Shown here piece after piece: positions 8,908-17,644 of a stretch of 64,000 nt of DNA. Each line of letters starts with the position of its first letter. Position 1 is the stretch's first letter. The DNA lies in NCBI GenBank assembly GCA_964616465.1, contig CAZTTO010000002.1, positions 124,001 through 188,000 on the forward strand. Reading direction: 5' to 3'. Below the pieces are notes generated by a model. That model made no database searches, was not told where the DNA came from, and saw only the letters and a list, made by a program, of their open reading frames with translations. The translations under genes and the position numbers were made by a program. The DNA is from JAFLBI01 sp964616465. GTDB taxonomy: Bacteria > Bacteroidota > Bacteroidia > Chitinophagales > Chitinophagaceae.

Positions 8908-8945
8908 AGTTCTATTCTTCCTCTGCTTTATTCTGAAGTAACATT
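8900..8945. terminator. Inverted repeat between convergent genes
   Basis: CAGAATAAAG (8900-8909) and CTTTATTCTG (8936-8945) are perfect 10-base inverted repeats around a 26-base loop, spanning the stops of the acetyltransferase (8907) and the efflux adaptor (8912). There is no clear U tract. It may act as a bidirectional end structure. Confidence 0.4.
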
Positions 8946-10042
8946 AATGCAGCATATGCATTCTTTGTTAAAATATTTTTGTTCTTTAAATCAGGGTTCA
9001 TCTCTAAAAGTATAAATCCCGCCTGCTCTGTAATAATCTTAACTGGCTTCATTTCAAAAGATTGAGCGCTGGTTTCTACAAAAATAAATTTTTGGTTACC
9101 CCACTGAACAACAGCCGACTCTGGAACAAGCCATCCTTCCTTTTTTGCAACCGCAATTTTTGCTTGAATAAACATTCCGGGAATTAAACTACGATCATCC
9201 TTATCTAAATGGCAGTGAACTAGATTACTTCTGTTCTCATCCATTTTTTTACTAATCAAAATAATGGAAGCAGATATTTTTTTATTGGGTTGACTCACTA
9301 GTTTTGCTTCAACACGTTGACCAATGGATAGATACTCTAGATCTTTCTCAAATACTTTAAGTGATAAATGCAAGTCGGTTGGATTGACTAATTCAAACAA
9401 AACATCTGATGGATTTACGTATTTTCCAATATTGACTTTTACATCAGATACATAACCATTTATTGGAGAATAAATTGGAATTTCATTTTGAATGCCTTTA
9501 GTTAAAAGTACTTTGGTTTGAATCCTAATTAAACTTAGCTTAGATTGTAGTCCTTGCTCCTGAATTTTTAAAGACTCAAACTGCGACTGTGCTTGCTCTA
9601 ATAGTTTATCACTACTTGTTTTATTTGCATTGAGCTCTTTCTGTCTATTAAACTCTTTTTCTGCATATTGAACCCGGTTATGAACATCTAGATAATCTTG
9701 CTGCAATTGTACCAAAGATGGATCTTCTATAATTGCAATAACCTCTCCTTTTTTTACATGCATACCAGGAAGGAGGTGGGTTGACTTTAAATACCCACCC
9801 AAAGGAAAACTAACTGAAATCATATTTTGTGGTGGAACATCAATTACACCGTTTACTTCCAAATACCAAGGCAGATTTCCGTTTGTAATTTTTGCTGATT
9901 CTAGTGCTGCATTCTTCCACTGAGCTGAGGTAAACGTTACAACAGATGTTTCTTGTACAGATACTTCAGAATCTGCATCAGATACCTTTTGCTTACAGGC
10001 GAAAAAAGTAAAGAGGATTGTATATAATAAAATGTGTCTCAT
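8912..10042 (-). CDS. RND efflux periplasmic adaptor lipoprotein (CusB/CzcB type)
   Basis: 376 aa. The signal peptide ends at Cys16 (FTFFAC-K), so it is membrane-anchored in the periplasm. Membrane-fusion-protein layout: a barrel-sandwich half (LGGYLKSTHLLPGMHVKKGEVIAI), a coiled-coil hairpin (about 115-175, Gln/Glu/Lys-rich), the second lipoyl half (SPINGYVSDVKVNIGKYV), then a beta-barrel and membrane-proximal domain. It connects the inner-membrane pump to the outer-membrane channel for metal-ion export. It lies 7 bases after the pump gene in the same operon. No Met- or His-rich tail points to one particular metal. Confidence 0.92.
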   Translation of the reverse strand: MRHILLYTILFTFFACKQKVSDADSEVSVQETSVVTFTSAQWKNAALESAKITNGNLPWYLEVNGVIDVPPQNMISVSFPLGGYLKSTHLLPGMHVKKGEVIAIIEDPSLVQLQQDYLDVHNRVQYAEKEFNRQKELNANKTSSDKLLEQAQSQFESLKIQEQGLQSKLSLIRIQTKVLLTKGIQNEIPIYSPINGYVSDVKVNIGKYVNPSDVLFELVNPTDLHLSLKVFEKDLEYLSIGQRVEAKLVSQPNKKISASIILISKKMDENRSNLVHCHLDKDDRSLIPGMFIQAKIAVAKKEGWLVPESAVVQWGNQKFIFVETSAQSFEMKPVKIITEQAGFILLEMNPDLKNKNILTKNAYAALMLLQNKAEEE

Positions 10043-10049
10043 ATTTTAA

Positions 10050-13000
10050 TTATTTGGATGAATAAAAAATATCAAGCGCAGCTAGTATCTCATTCCATTG
10101 CTGCACAGATTGAAGATAATCGCGCTGAATTCCAATTGCCTGTTGCATTATAAGGAGCCATTCTACATAGCTTACACTACCTTTTGCAACCTGTTCACGC
10201 ATAGCAGCAATTAAGAGATTTGACTTAGGGATAGCTTCTTTTTCAAAATAACCCAATGTTCGCTGTAGCTTTCCAATTTGTTCAGCAATTTGGTTAATTT
10301 GTTTTTGCTGCTCAATGTAAGCAGATTCATAAGCTAATCGATTTGATTCAATATCTAACTTGCTGCTTTCTACTCTTGCTTTGTTGGCTTTATTAAAAAG
10401 AGGAAACTGAACACCAAGTGTTGCAGAAGAAAAGCGCACAGTTGGACCAAAAAATTTATCAACCCCTTGTACTGTTTGGGGGCCAATAATTGATTGATTG
10501 AAATATCCAATACTAACTCTAGGTGTAGATTTCACTTTATTCGCTGAAAGTTCATTTTGTGCAACTTCAATTTGTTGTTCAATCATAGCTAATAATGGAT
10601 GTAATTTAGCTGAAGAACTATCTGGAAGTAATTCTACTATTCTTCTAGCACTTTTATCAGCTGGTTCATATACATTTTTAACTTGTAGTAATCGCAGCCA
10701 TTCAAACTGTAAAGTTTTATAATCAGCATCTATTTCTTGTATCTGATTTTTTACTTGAATTTGCTGTAATTCTGCTGTTGTTAACTCTAACAAATTAGCT
10801 TCACCTACCTTCATGCGAGTTTGTTGGCGTTTTAACCAGTCGTCATATAAACTGTCTGAAATAATCAACAATTTTTTTCTCTCTTTCATTAGTAGCAAAG
10901 AATAATACAAATGCTTAACCCCTTGCCTTAATTGTGCTTCATCTAATTTAGTTTTATACTCTTGTAAAGTGGTAAGCGACTTTAAAAGTTGTTCATTTCG
11001 TTTATATACAACTGGAAAATCAAAGCTTTGCTCAATACCTATTCTTGAGTCTTTGTAAAACAAGTTATAACTACCATATTCCACAGAAGTATTCATCCAT
11101 GGCAATTCCCAAGCAGTTCCTTCCAAGGCTTTAGCTGATTTAGCTTGCATCCTTGACTGAGCAATAAGCGTATTATTTAACAATGCAGAGTCTAGAGCAG
11201 ATTCTAAAGTAATTTTCCTTTGTCCATGTACATTACTAGCTAATAGATTGGTGAAAAGAACTACTAAAAGTGACACAACGAAAGGTTTTTTTTGCCCTGA
11301 TTTTTTTTCAAGCCACTGATATAAAATAGGCAAAACAAACAAAGTAAGAATAGTTGCAGTAAGGAGACCGCCAATTACCACTGTAGCTAGGGGTCTTTGT
11401 ACTTCTGCTCCAGATCCATTGCTAATTGCCATTGGAAGGAACCCGAATGAAGCCACCATTGCTGTCATTAATACTGGCCTTAATCTACTAATACAACCAT
11501 GTAAAATTCTTTCGTGAACCGATTCCATTCCTGATTTTTTTAAATAATTAAACTCTGAAATCAATACAATACCATTTAAAACGGCCACTCCAAACAAAGC
11601 AATAAATCCAACTCCTGCAGAAATACTAAATGGCATATCTCTCAACCACAATGCCCAAATTCCACCAATTGCTGAGAGTGGAATTGCCGAATATATCAGT
11701 AAGCCTTGCGCAACAGATCCAAAGGCAAAGAAGAGCAACATAAAAATAAAAGCTAGAGCAAGTGGAACGGCAATCATAAGTCTTGACTTTGCAGCTTCTA
11801 AGTTTTCAAATTGTCCTCCATAAGTAATATAATACCCTGGTGGTAATTTCATTTTCTTTTGAAGCTTATTTTGAAGTTCTTCAACAACAGAAGCTATATC
11901 TCTACCACGTACATTAAATCCAACGGTTATTCTTCTTTGTGCATCTTCCCTTTGAATTTGATTAGGACCAACTTGAATATCTACCTCTGCAACTTGTTCC
12001 AATGGAATTTGCTCTCCCCTTGGTGTAGATATTAAAAGATTTTTTACATCATATAAATTATTTCTTTGCGCTTGCTTTAATCGAACAACCAGATCAAAAC
12101 GACGTTCTTCTTCAAATACTTGTCCACTTATGGCTCCTGCAAAAGCAACTTGTATTGTCTTGTTAACGGATTCTATTGAAAGTCCAAACTGACTCAATGC
12201 AGTTCGATTATATTGAATAACAATTTGGGGTAAGCCAGTAACAGTTTCAACATATATATCTTTTGCTCCATTTACAGATGAAGCTATTGTGCCAACTTTT
12301 GAAGCAAAAGACGCAAGTGTATCAATATTTTCACCAAATATTTTACAAATGATATCTTGCCTACCGCCACTCATTAATTCATTAAAACGCATTTGCACAG
12401 GGAATTGAAATCCCGCAGTAACACCGGGTATATCTGCTAGAGCTTCACTCATTTTTTCGGCCAATTCATCAAAAGAACTTGCCGACGTCCACTCTTTTTT
12501 AGGCTTTAAAATTACCATCATATCAGAAGCCTCCAATGGCATTGGATCAGTTGGAATTTCACCACTTCCAATTTTTGTAACTACTTTTTCAACTTCAGGA
12601 AACTTTTCAATTAAAATGTCTGCAGTTTGCTGTGTAGCCTGAATAGTAGTTGTTAAAGAACTTCCAGTTAAAACCCTTGTGTCTACCGCAAAATCACCTT
12701 CTTCAAGCTTCGGAATGAATTCTCCTCCAAGACTGATTAGTATATAAATAGCAGAACCAAAAAAGAGTATAACAACCGCCAAAATAGCTTTACCTGAATT
12801 GAGCGCTTTTACAAGCGCAGGTCTATACCAATTTTGAAGAAATATTAGCAAGCGATCTGACCAATTTTCTTTAGTTCTTTTTGTTTTCTTTAATAGCCAG
12901 GCACTCATTACAGGCACATAGGTAATAGACAATATAAATGCTCCTATCAAGGCAAACATAACCGTCTGCGCCATAGGTCTAAACATTTTTCCTTCAATAC

Positions 13001-14405
13001 CTTCTAAACTAAGAATAGGCAGATATACCACTAATATGATAAGTTGACCAAATATGGCAGCACCCATCATTTTTGAAGCAGATTTATTAACAACCTGATC
13101 GATTGATTTAAGCGAATCGGACTTTTCTCTTTGTCGAACATATAAAGCATGTAACACAGCCTCAACAATAATGACCGCACCATCAACTATTAAACCAAAA
13201 TCTAGTGCGCCTAAACTCATTAGGTTTCCACTTACGCCAAATACATTCATCATGTAAACTGCAAACAACATTGACAAAGGAATGACAGACGCAACAATTA
13301 GTCCAGCTCGAAAATTTCCTAGAAAAATGACAAGGATAATAAGAACGATAATAGCTCCTTCGGTAAGATTATTTTTGACCGTTTCAATAGCATTATTAAC
13401 CATTTTAGTCCTATCAAGAAAAGCCTCCACAACAACCCCCTCAGGCAAGGTTTTTTCTATTTGCTTCATTTTTTCTTTCACCAACTTGATAACCTTAGAA
13501 GAGTTTTCACCTTTTAACATCATTACAATACCTCCAGCTACTTCCCCTTGGTTATTATAATTAACTGCGCCATAACGGATAGCAGTTCCTAATTGAACTT
13601 CGGCTAAGTTTTTAATTCGAACAGGCGTTCCATCAGCTAATTCTCTAACCAATATTTCCCCAATATCTTCAGCATTTTTAACCAAGCCTTCACTTCGGAT
13701 GTATAAGACATTCGGACCTTTTTCAATGTAAGCACCACCTGTATTTTGGTTATTCATTTCAAGTGCTTGAAAAATATCTTGAATGGTACAACCGTATGCT
13801 TTTAACTGTTGATCATTTACTGCAACCTCATACTGTTTTAGCTTTCCGCCGAATGAACTAACATCAGCCACACCCTGCGTACCTAATAATTGCCTTCGAA
13901 CAATCCAGTCTTGAATAGTTCTCAGCTCCATTGCATCGTACGCATTTTCATAACCAGGTTTAGGACGAATGACATACTGATAAATTTCTCCCAATCCAGT
14001 AGTAACTGGACCCAATTCTGGAATGCCAAGAGCTGGCGGTATTACACTTCTAATAAGAGCCAATCTTTCTCCAACCTGCTGTCGAGCCCAGTACACATCT
14101 GTTTTTTCATTAAATACAAGCGTAACCAATGAAAGTCCGAATCTTGAAAAAGACCTTTGTTCAATTATTCCAGGAACATTTCTTGTGGCTTGTTCAATCG
14201 GAAAAGTGATTTGTCGCTCAATATCCAAAGCACCTAAACTGGGCGATGAGGTAATTATTAGCACCTGATTGTTAGTGATATCGGGAACTGCATCTATTGG
14301 TAAGTTCCTAAATGAAAAAACACCCATCCCAATCCATGTGAGAATAAAGAACAAAACCAGCCATTTTCTTTCTAAGAAGAAGCCAATTACTTTTGAAAGT
14401 ATCAT
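10050..14405 (-). CDS. CzcA-type heavy-metal RND pump fused to a TolC-like outer-membrane factor
   Basis: 1451 aa. Residues 1 to about 1040 are an RND transporter: N-terminal helix, porter domains and transmembrane clusters with LDFGLIVDGAVIIVEA (about 400). This fits the HME1 DFGxxxDGAxxxVE pattern associated with Co/Zn/Cd/Ni rather than the CusA pattern. From about 1050, a hydrophobic stretch ending in ASNVHGQ leads into a TolC/OEP domain (about 1065-1450: LESALDSALLNNTL, long coiled-coil helices, SVSYVEWLLIMQQA). The fusion places the outer-membrane channel on the pump polypeptide, an arrangement known in Bacteroidota CusA/CzcA proteins. The frame is continuous. It is the middle gene of an operon with the adaptor and a small exported protein. 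Confidence 0.93.
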   Translation of the reverse strand: MILSKVIGFFLERKWLVLFFILTWIGMGVFSFRNLPIDAVPDITNNQVLIITSSPSLGALDIERQITFPIEQATRNVPGIIEQRSFSRFGLSLVTLVFNEKTDVYWARQQVGERLALIRSVIPPALGIPELGPVTTGLGEIYQYVIRPKPGYENAYDAMELRTIQDWIVRRQLLGTQGVADVSSFGGKLKQYEVAVNDQQLKAYGCTIQDIFQALEMNNQNTGGAYIEKGPNVLYIRSEGLVKNAEDIGEILVRELADGTPVRIKNLAEVQLGTAIRYGAVNYNNQGEVAGGIVMMLKGENSSKVIKLVKEKMKQIEKTLPEGVVVEAFLDRTKMVNNAIETVKNNLTEGAIIVLIILVIFLGNFRAGLIVASVIPLSMLFAVYMMNVFGVSGNLMSLGALDFGLIVDGAVIIVEAVLHALYVRQREKSDSLKSIDQVVNKSASKMMGAAIFGQLIILVVYLPILSLEGIEGKMFRPMAQTVMFALIGAFILSITYVPVMSAWLLKKTKRTKENWSDRLLIFLQNWYRPALVKALNSGKAILAVVILFFGSAIYILISLGGEFIPKLEEGDFAVDTRVLTGSSLTTTIQATQQTADILIEKFPEVEKVVTKIGSGEIPTDPMPLEASDMMVILKPKKEWTSASSFDELAEKMSEALADIPGVTAGFQFPVQMRFNELMSGGRQDIICKIFGENIDTLASFASKVGTIASSVNGAKDIYVETVTGLPQIVIQYNRTALSQFGLSIESVNKTIQVAFAGAISGQVFEEERRFDLVVRLKQAQRNNLYDVKNLLISTPRGEQIPLEQVAEVDIQVGPNQIQREDAQRRITVGFNVRGRDIASVVEELQNKLQKKMKLPPGYYITYGGQFENLEAAKSRLMIAVPLALAFIFMLLFFAFGSVAQGLLIYSAIPLSAIGGIWALWLRDMPFSISAGVGFIALFGVAVLNGIVLISEFNYLKKSGMESVHERILHGCISRLRPVLMTAMVASFGFLPMAISNGSGAEVQRPLATVVIGGLLTATILTLFVLPILYQWLEKKSGQKKPFVVSLLVVLFTNLLASNVHGQRKITLESALDSALLNNTLIAQSRMQAKSAKALEGTAWELPWMNTSVEYGSYNLFYKDSRIGIEQSFDFPVVYKRNEQLLKSLTTLQEYKTKLDEAQLRQGVKHLYYSLLLMKERKKLLIISDSLYDDWLKRQQTRMKVGEANLLELTTAELQQIQVKNQIQEIDADYKTLQFEWLRLLQVKNVYEPADKSARRIVELLPDSSSAKLHPLLAMIEQQIEVAQNELSANKVKSTPRVSIGYFNQSIIGPQTVQGVDKFFGPTVRFSSATLGVQFPLFNKANKARVESSKLDIESNRLAYESAYIEQQKQINQIAEQIGKLQRTLGYFEKEAIPKSNLLIAAMREQVAKGSVSYVEWLLIMQQAIGIQRDYLQSVQQWNEILAALDIFYSSK

Positions 14406-14484
14406 CTTGTTTGGTATAAATAGTTTTATTACTTACTTCAATTAACAAGTAAGCTACAAATTGAAAGAGATCAATAAAAAGATG

Positions 14485-14877
14485 CTAAACCAATCGTGGT
14501 GGCTGCCAAATATCTGTAGAATAGAATGAAGGAAATGATTGCTGGAAAAAAACCTGTTGCTGAATTCCAATAAAAGTCACTGGAACTTCTATAGCAAACA
14601 ACTGATTGGTTGGCTCAACCGAAATAGAACCAACAAATGAAAATACCTGTGTTTTAAAAGGTAATTGCATATCTCGTTGGTAATCTTCATCAATTTCATT
14701 ACCACTTAAATAGTGCAATACAAAAAAACTTTTTAAAGAAATAGAAGGGTCTTCTTGTTTGTGTTCAAAGTAATGCGCAACAAAAACAGGCAGCTTTAGG
14801 AGCTGGTATAACTCTGTTTGAGAAAACAACATTAAACAAAGACACACTGTTGATAAAAAACGCTTCATTGTATTCAA
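14485..14877 (-). CDS. Small exported protein heading the metal-efflux operon
   Basis: 130 aa (ATG at 14877 or 14868). It has an N-terminal signal peptide (MKRFLSTVCLCLMLF...). Conserved-looking features are LPVFVAHYFEHKQEDPSIS (three potential metal ligands, His-His-Glu), LHYLSG and a C-terminal WQPPR. I do not recognise a named domain. Small His-containing exported proteins of this kind commonly precede cus/czc operons in Bacteroidota, so a periplasmic metal-sensing or metal-binding role is an inference from position. It is first in the operon, 79 bases ahead of the pump gene. Confidence 0.7.
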   Translation of the reverse strand: MNTMKRFLSTVCLCLMLFSQTELYQLLKLPVFVAHYFEHKQEDPSISLKSFFVLHYLSGNEIDEDYQRDMQLPFKTQVFSFVGSISVEPTNQLFAIEVPVTFIGIQQQVFFQQSFPSFYSTDIWQPPRLV

Positions 14878-15069
14878 AGTTAATGCCTTTTAAACGAGAT
14901 AAGTATGTTTCAAAAAATTGTTAAATCAGACTCCGAAAAGAGGAAACAAGGAAAACCAATTTTATCTACCTAGTTGATATTGTGCCACTTATGCAATTCT
15001 ACTACATAAAAAAGTGATTAAAATAGCCTAAATACTAAACGAAACCCTCAGAAACCCTTGATTTTTAGT

Positions 15070-15077
15070 TAATTTTG
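15070..15077 (+). promoter_or_regulatory. Bacteroidota -7 box (TAATTTTG)
   Basis: Matches the TAnnTTTG consensus 33 bases before the ATG at 15111 of the first PKD lipoprotein. No convincing -33 TTG at the ideal distance. Confidence 0.45.
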
Positions 15078-15110
15078 TAGTATATCTTATTGGATAAAAC
15101 CGTTCATATC

Positions 15111-16334
15111 ATGAAAAGAAAACTCTTATTGATAGCTTTTTTTGCAGGAATACTCTTTTCATGCAATAATAAAGAAGTACAACCCCCCGAACCAGATCCA
15201 GAGCCTCCAATTATTGTTGGTAACTCGAGCGACTTCAGAGATACAACTAGAATTCAACAAGGAACTGTAACAATTACTCATAGTAGAACATCACATTGTT
15301 TTCCCAGTAATGAGATATTCGCCTTTTCTGCAACTGCCACAGGCGTTCCTTCAAATGCGAGATTTGTATGGACTTTTGGAGATGGAACTACGCAAACTGG
15401 CACTGATGTAAGAATTATGTACCGTGAGCCAGGAAACTATACTGTTATCTTAGAAGTAAGAACTGCAAATAACCAACTCCTTCAAAAGCTAGCAACCAAT
15501 ATCCAAGCATGGGGACAACAAGTAAGTCCACATGCAGCCTTCTCAGTACAGGTTTTCGATGTAAACTTTCCGGCAAATAAATCATTTACCAGCAGAAGCT
15601 CTGTACCCACAGGCACAATCACTAATTATTTCTGGGATTGGGGCGATGGTACTACTTCAACAACTGCCGTACCGTTTGCACAAAAAAATTATCCTCCTGT
15701 TCCCGAAGCTAGGGTGTATCAAGTTCAACACATTGTGACTGCAAACTCTGGCTGTAGAGACACAGCTATTGTTCCTGTCTCTGTTGAAGCTGTTTATAAT
15801 ATTTCTGGCGACTTTGAAGCAACTCGCTTTGATGGTTGCACCAATGAATATTTCATCTTCACGCCTACTGCTGTTGGAGTACCTGCCGGTGCGGTTTATC
15901 ATTGGGATTTTGGTGATGCTACAGGATTTGCTACAGGTAATCCCATTAGGAAATCTTTCACCTATCAAAACGATTACGATGTAAAAATGTGGATTACTTT
16001 AAGGGGAAAAGAAATCTACAGAACACATAGATGGGTGCGAGCATTTGGACAAAATATTCGTCCGAAAGCATTGATCTTAAGAAATGTAATTAGTAGTACT
16101 GCTACTACAGAAAGATGGGCTTTCTACAGCCAGTCTAATATTCCACACGGATTTATTATAGGTTATAGATGGGATCTTGGCAATGGCATTATCAACGACG
16201 ATTTTAATACCTATGTTGAAAGAGAGTTTATAAAAGAAGTCACACCTCGCACTTACCCAGTAAGTTTAATTGTAACAAGCAATACAGGATGTAGAGACAC
16301 AGCAACTGTTTTTGTAACAATACCACCTCGATAA
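15111..16334 (+). CDS. PKD-domain lipoprotein, first of a tandem pair
   Basis: 407 aa from the ATG at 15111, which gives a clean lipoprotein signal (MKRKLLLIAFFAGILFSC). A Pro-rich linker (EPDPEPP) follows. The mature part has repeated PKD-like modules marked by WTFGDGT (about 96), WDWGDGT (about 182), WDFGDAT (about 266) and a divergent WDLGNGI (about 350). Paired Cys residues occur in NSGCRDT/NTGCRDT segments. PKD modules are adhesive Ig-like domains on the cell surface. Its neighbour 13 bases downstream is a full-length paralogue. No sorting tail typical of T9SS was seen. Confidence 0.87.
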   Translation: MKRKLLLIAFFAGILFSCNNKEVQPPEPDPEPPIIVGNSSDFRDTTRIQQGTVTITHSRTSHCFPSNEIFAFSATATGVPSNARFVWTFGDGTTQTGTDVRIMYREPGNYTVILEVRTANNQLLQKLATNIQAWGQQVSPHAAFSVQVFDVNFPANKSFTSRSSVPTGTITNYFWDWGDGTTSTTAVPFAQKNYPPVPEARVYQVQHIVTANSGCRDTAIVPVSVEAVYNISGDFEATRFDGCTNEYFIFTPTAVGVPAGAVYHWDFGDATGFATGNPIRKSFTYQNDYDVKMWITLRGKEIYRTHRWVRAFGQNIRPKALILRNVISSTATTERWAFYSQSNIPHGFIIGYRWDLGNGIINDDFNTYVEREFIKEVTPRTYPVSLIVTSNTGCRDTATVFVTIPPR

Positions 16335-16347
16335 AAACGAGTCAAAA

Positions 16348-17583
16348 ATGAATAGGTTACTATCATATTTGGTCGTTGTAAGCGCATGGTTGTTCTTGAT
16401 GCAATCTTGTCAAAAAGGTGCAGAATTACCTGAGACTTCTATTGAAATACCCGATTTCAGTGCCGACTCAAGTAGTACTACAACTCAACGTGGCGATACT
16501 ACTGTAGTAAGATTCAGTAATCTAACTATCAGTTACTTCAAAACAAACCACTGTTTTCCTAGCACTGAACAATTTACGTTTCGTGTTTCAAGCACTACTA
16601 TTCCATCTTCTGCAACTTATAAATGGAGAATGGGTGATGGAAATGAAAAAACAGGTGCATTAGTCACGCATACTTATAATTTATCTTCTCAATTTGTAGT
16701 GCGATTAGACGTTATAATTAATGGGACCACTCAAGTTTCAGTAGGTGTTCCCATTAGAGCTTGGGGTGATCAAATACGACCTATTGCAATTTTTTCACAC
16801 AAGTTTGACTTTGCTAGTAATGTAAACTATGTAACGTTTAATAGCGCCTCTTCTATCAACAGAGGTTCAATAGTAAATTATTTCTGGGATTGGGGAGATG
16901 GCACAACTAGAAGTACTGCGGTAGGATTAGTAAGACATGAATTTCCAAAATCACCTGTAGACAAAGTGTATAATGTACGGCTGAGAATAACTGCAAATTC
17001 AGGGTGTACACACGATACAGTAATGCCTGTTACCATTTTAGCAGACTACCCAATTACGGGAGGATTTAGTGCAGTTGCGCAAAATCCATGTACAGATGAA
17101 GAGTTTACATTTACAGCCCAGGCAACCAATGTTCCTACTGGTTCAATTTATGTTTGGGATTTCTCAGATGGCGAAGGAACTAAAACCGGAAATCCAGTAA
17201 AACACCGCTATAGATTTATGAATGACTATGATGTCATCATGTCAATTTATTTGGATGGTCGTTTGATTTATAGGAGAAACCAAATGGTCAGTGCAAAAGG
17301 CCCTAACCCACGACCTAGAGCACGTTTCCAAGAAACATTAGTAAGTGAAACTGCTACTACTATGCGCTGGTCATTTAATAGCCAATCAACTATTCCTTAT
17401 GGAGGTATTGACGGATTTAGATGGGATTTTGGAAATGGAATAGTTAATGACGATTACAATAGTTTTATTGAAACAACTTATCAGAAAGAAGCTACTGATA
17501 AATCATATGCAGTTCGACTTATAGTAAGAGGTAATGGTTGTGCAGATACAACTGTAAAAACTATTTTTATACCACGCCGATAG
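16348..17583 (+). CDS. PKD-domain lipoprotein, second of a tandem pair
   Basis: 411 aa. Lipoprotein signal MNRLLSYLVVVSAWLFLMQSC. The domain plan matches the preceding gene: WRMGDGN (about 91), WDWGDGT, WDFSDGE and WDFGNGI modules, with shared landmarks SHCFPS/NHCFPS, NDYDV and RPxA near equivalent positions. The two proteins are clearly paralogues from a tandem duplication but have diverged considerably. Probably surface-exposed; ligand unknown. The large sensor kinase gene begins 61 bases downstream. Confidence 0.87.
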   Translation: MNRLLSYLVVVSAWLFLMQSCQKGAELPETSIEIPDFSADSSSTTTQRGDTTVVRFSNLTISYFKTNHCFPSTEQFTFRVSSTTIPSSATYKWRMGDGNEKTGALVTHTYNLSSQFVVRLDVIINGTTQVSVGVPIRAWGDQIRPIAIFSHKFDFASNVNYVTFNSASSINRGSIVNYFWDWGDGTTRSTAVGLVRHEFPKSPVDKVYNVRLRITANSGCTHDTVMPVTILADYPITGGFSAVAQNPCTDEEFTFTAQATNVPTGSIYVWDFSDGEGTKTGNPVKHRYRFMNDYDVIMSIYLDGRLIYRRNQMVSAKGPNPRPRARFQETLVSETATTMRWSFNSQSTIPYGGIDGFRWDFGNGIVNDDYNSFIETTYQKEATDKSYAVRLIVRGNGCADTTVKTIFIPRR

Positions 17584-17644
17584 TTCTATTTTACTATCTT
17601 GTTATTCATTATTGGGCATAACCGCTGATATAAAATGGAATAAC

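Noticed and set aside
10498..14268. Several plus-strand frames opposite the RND pump gene
   Set aside because: They are shadows of the pump frame, with no recognisable protein features.
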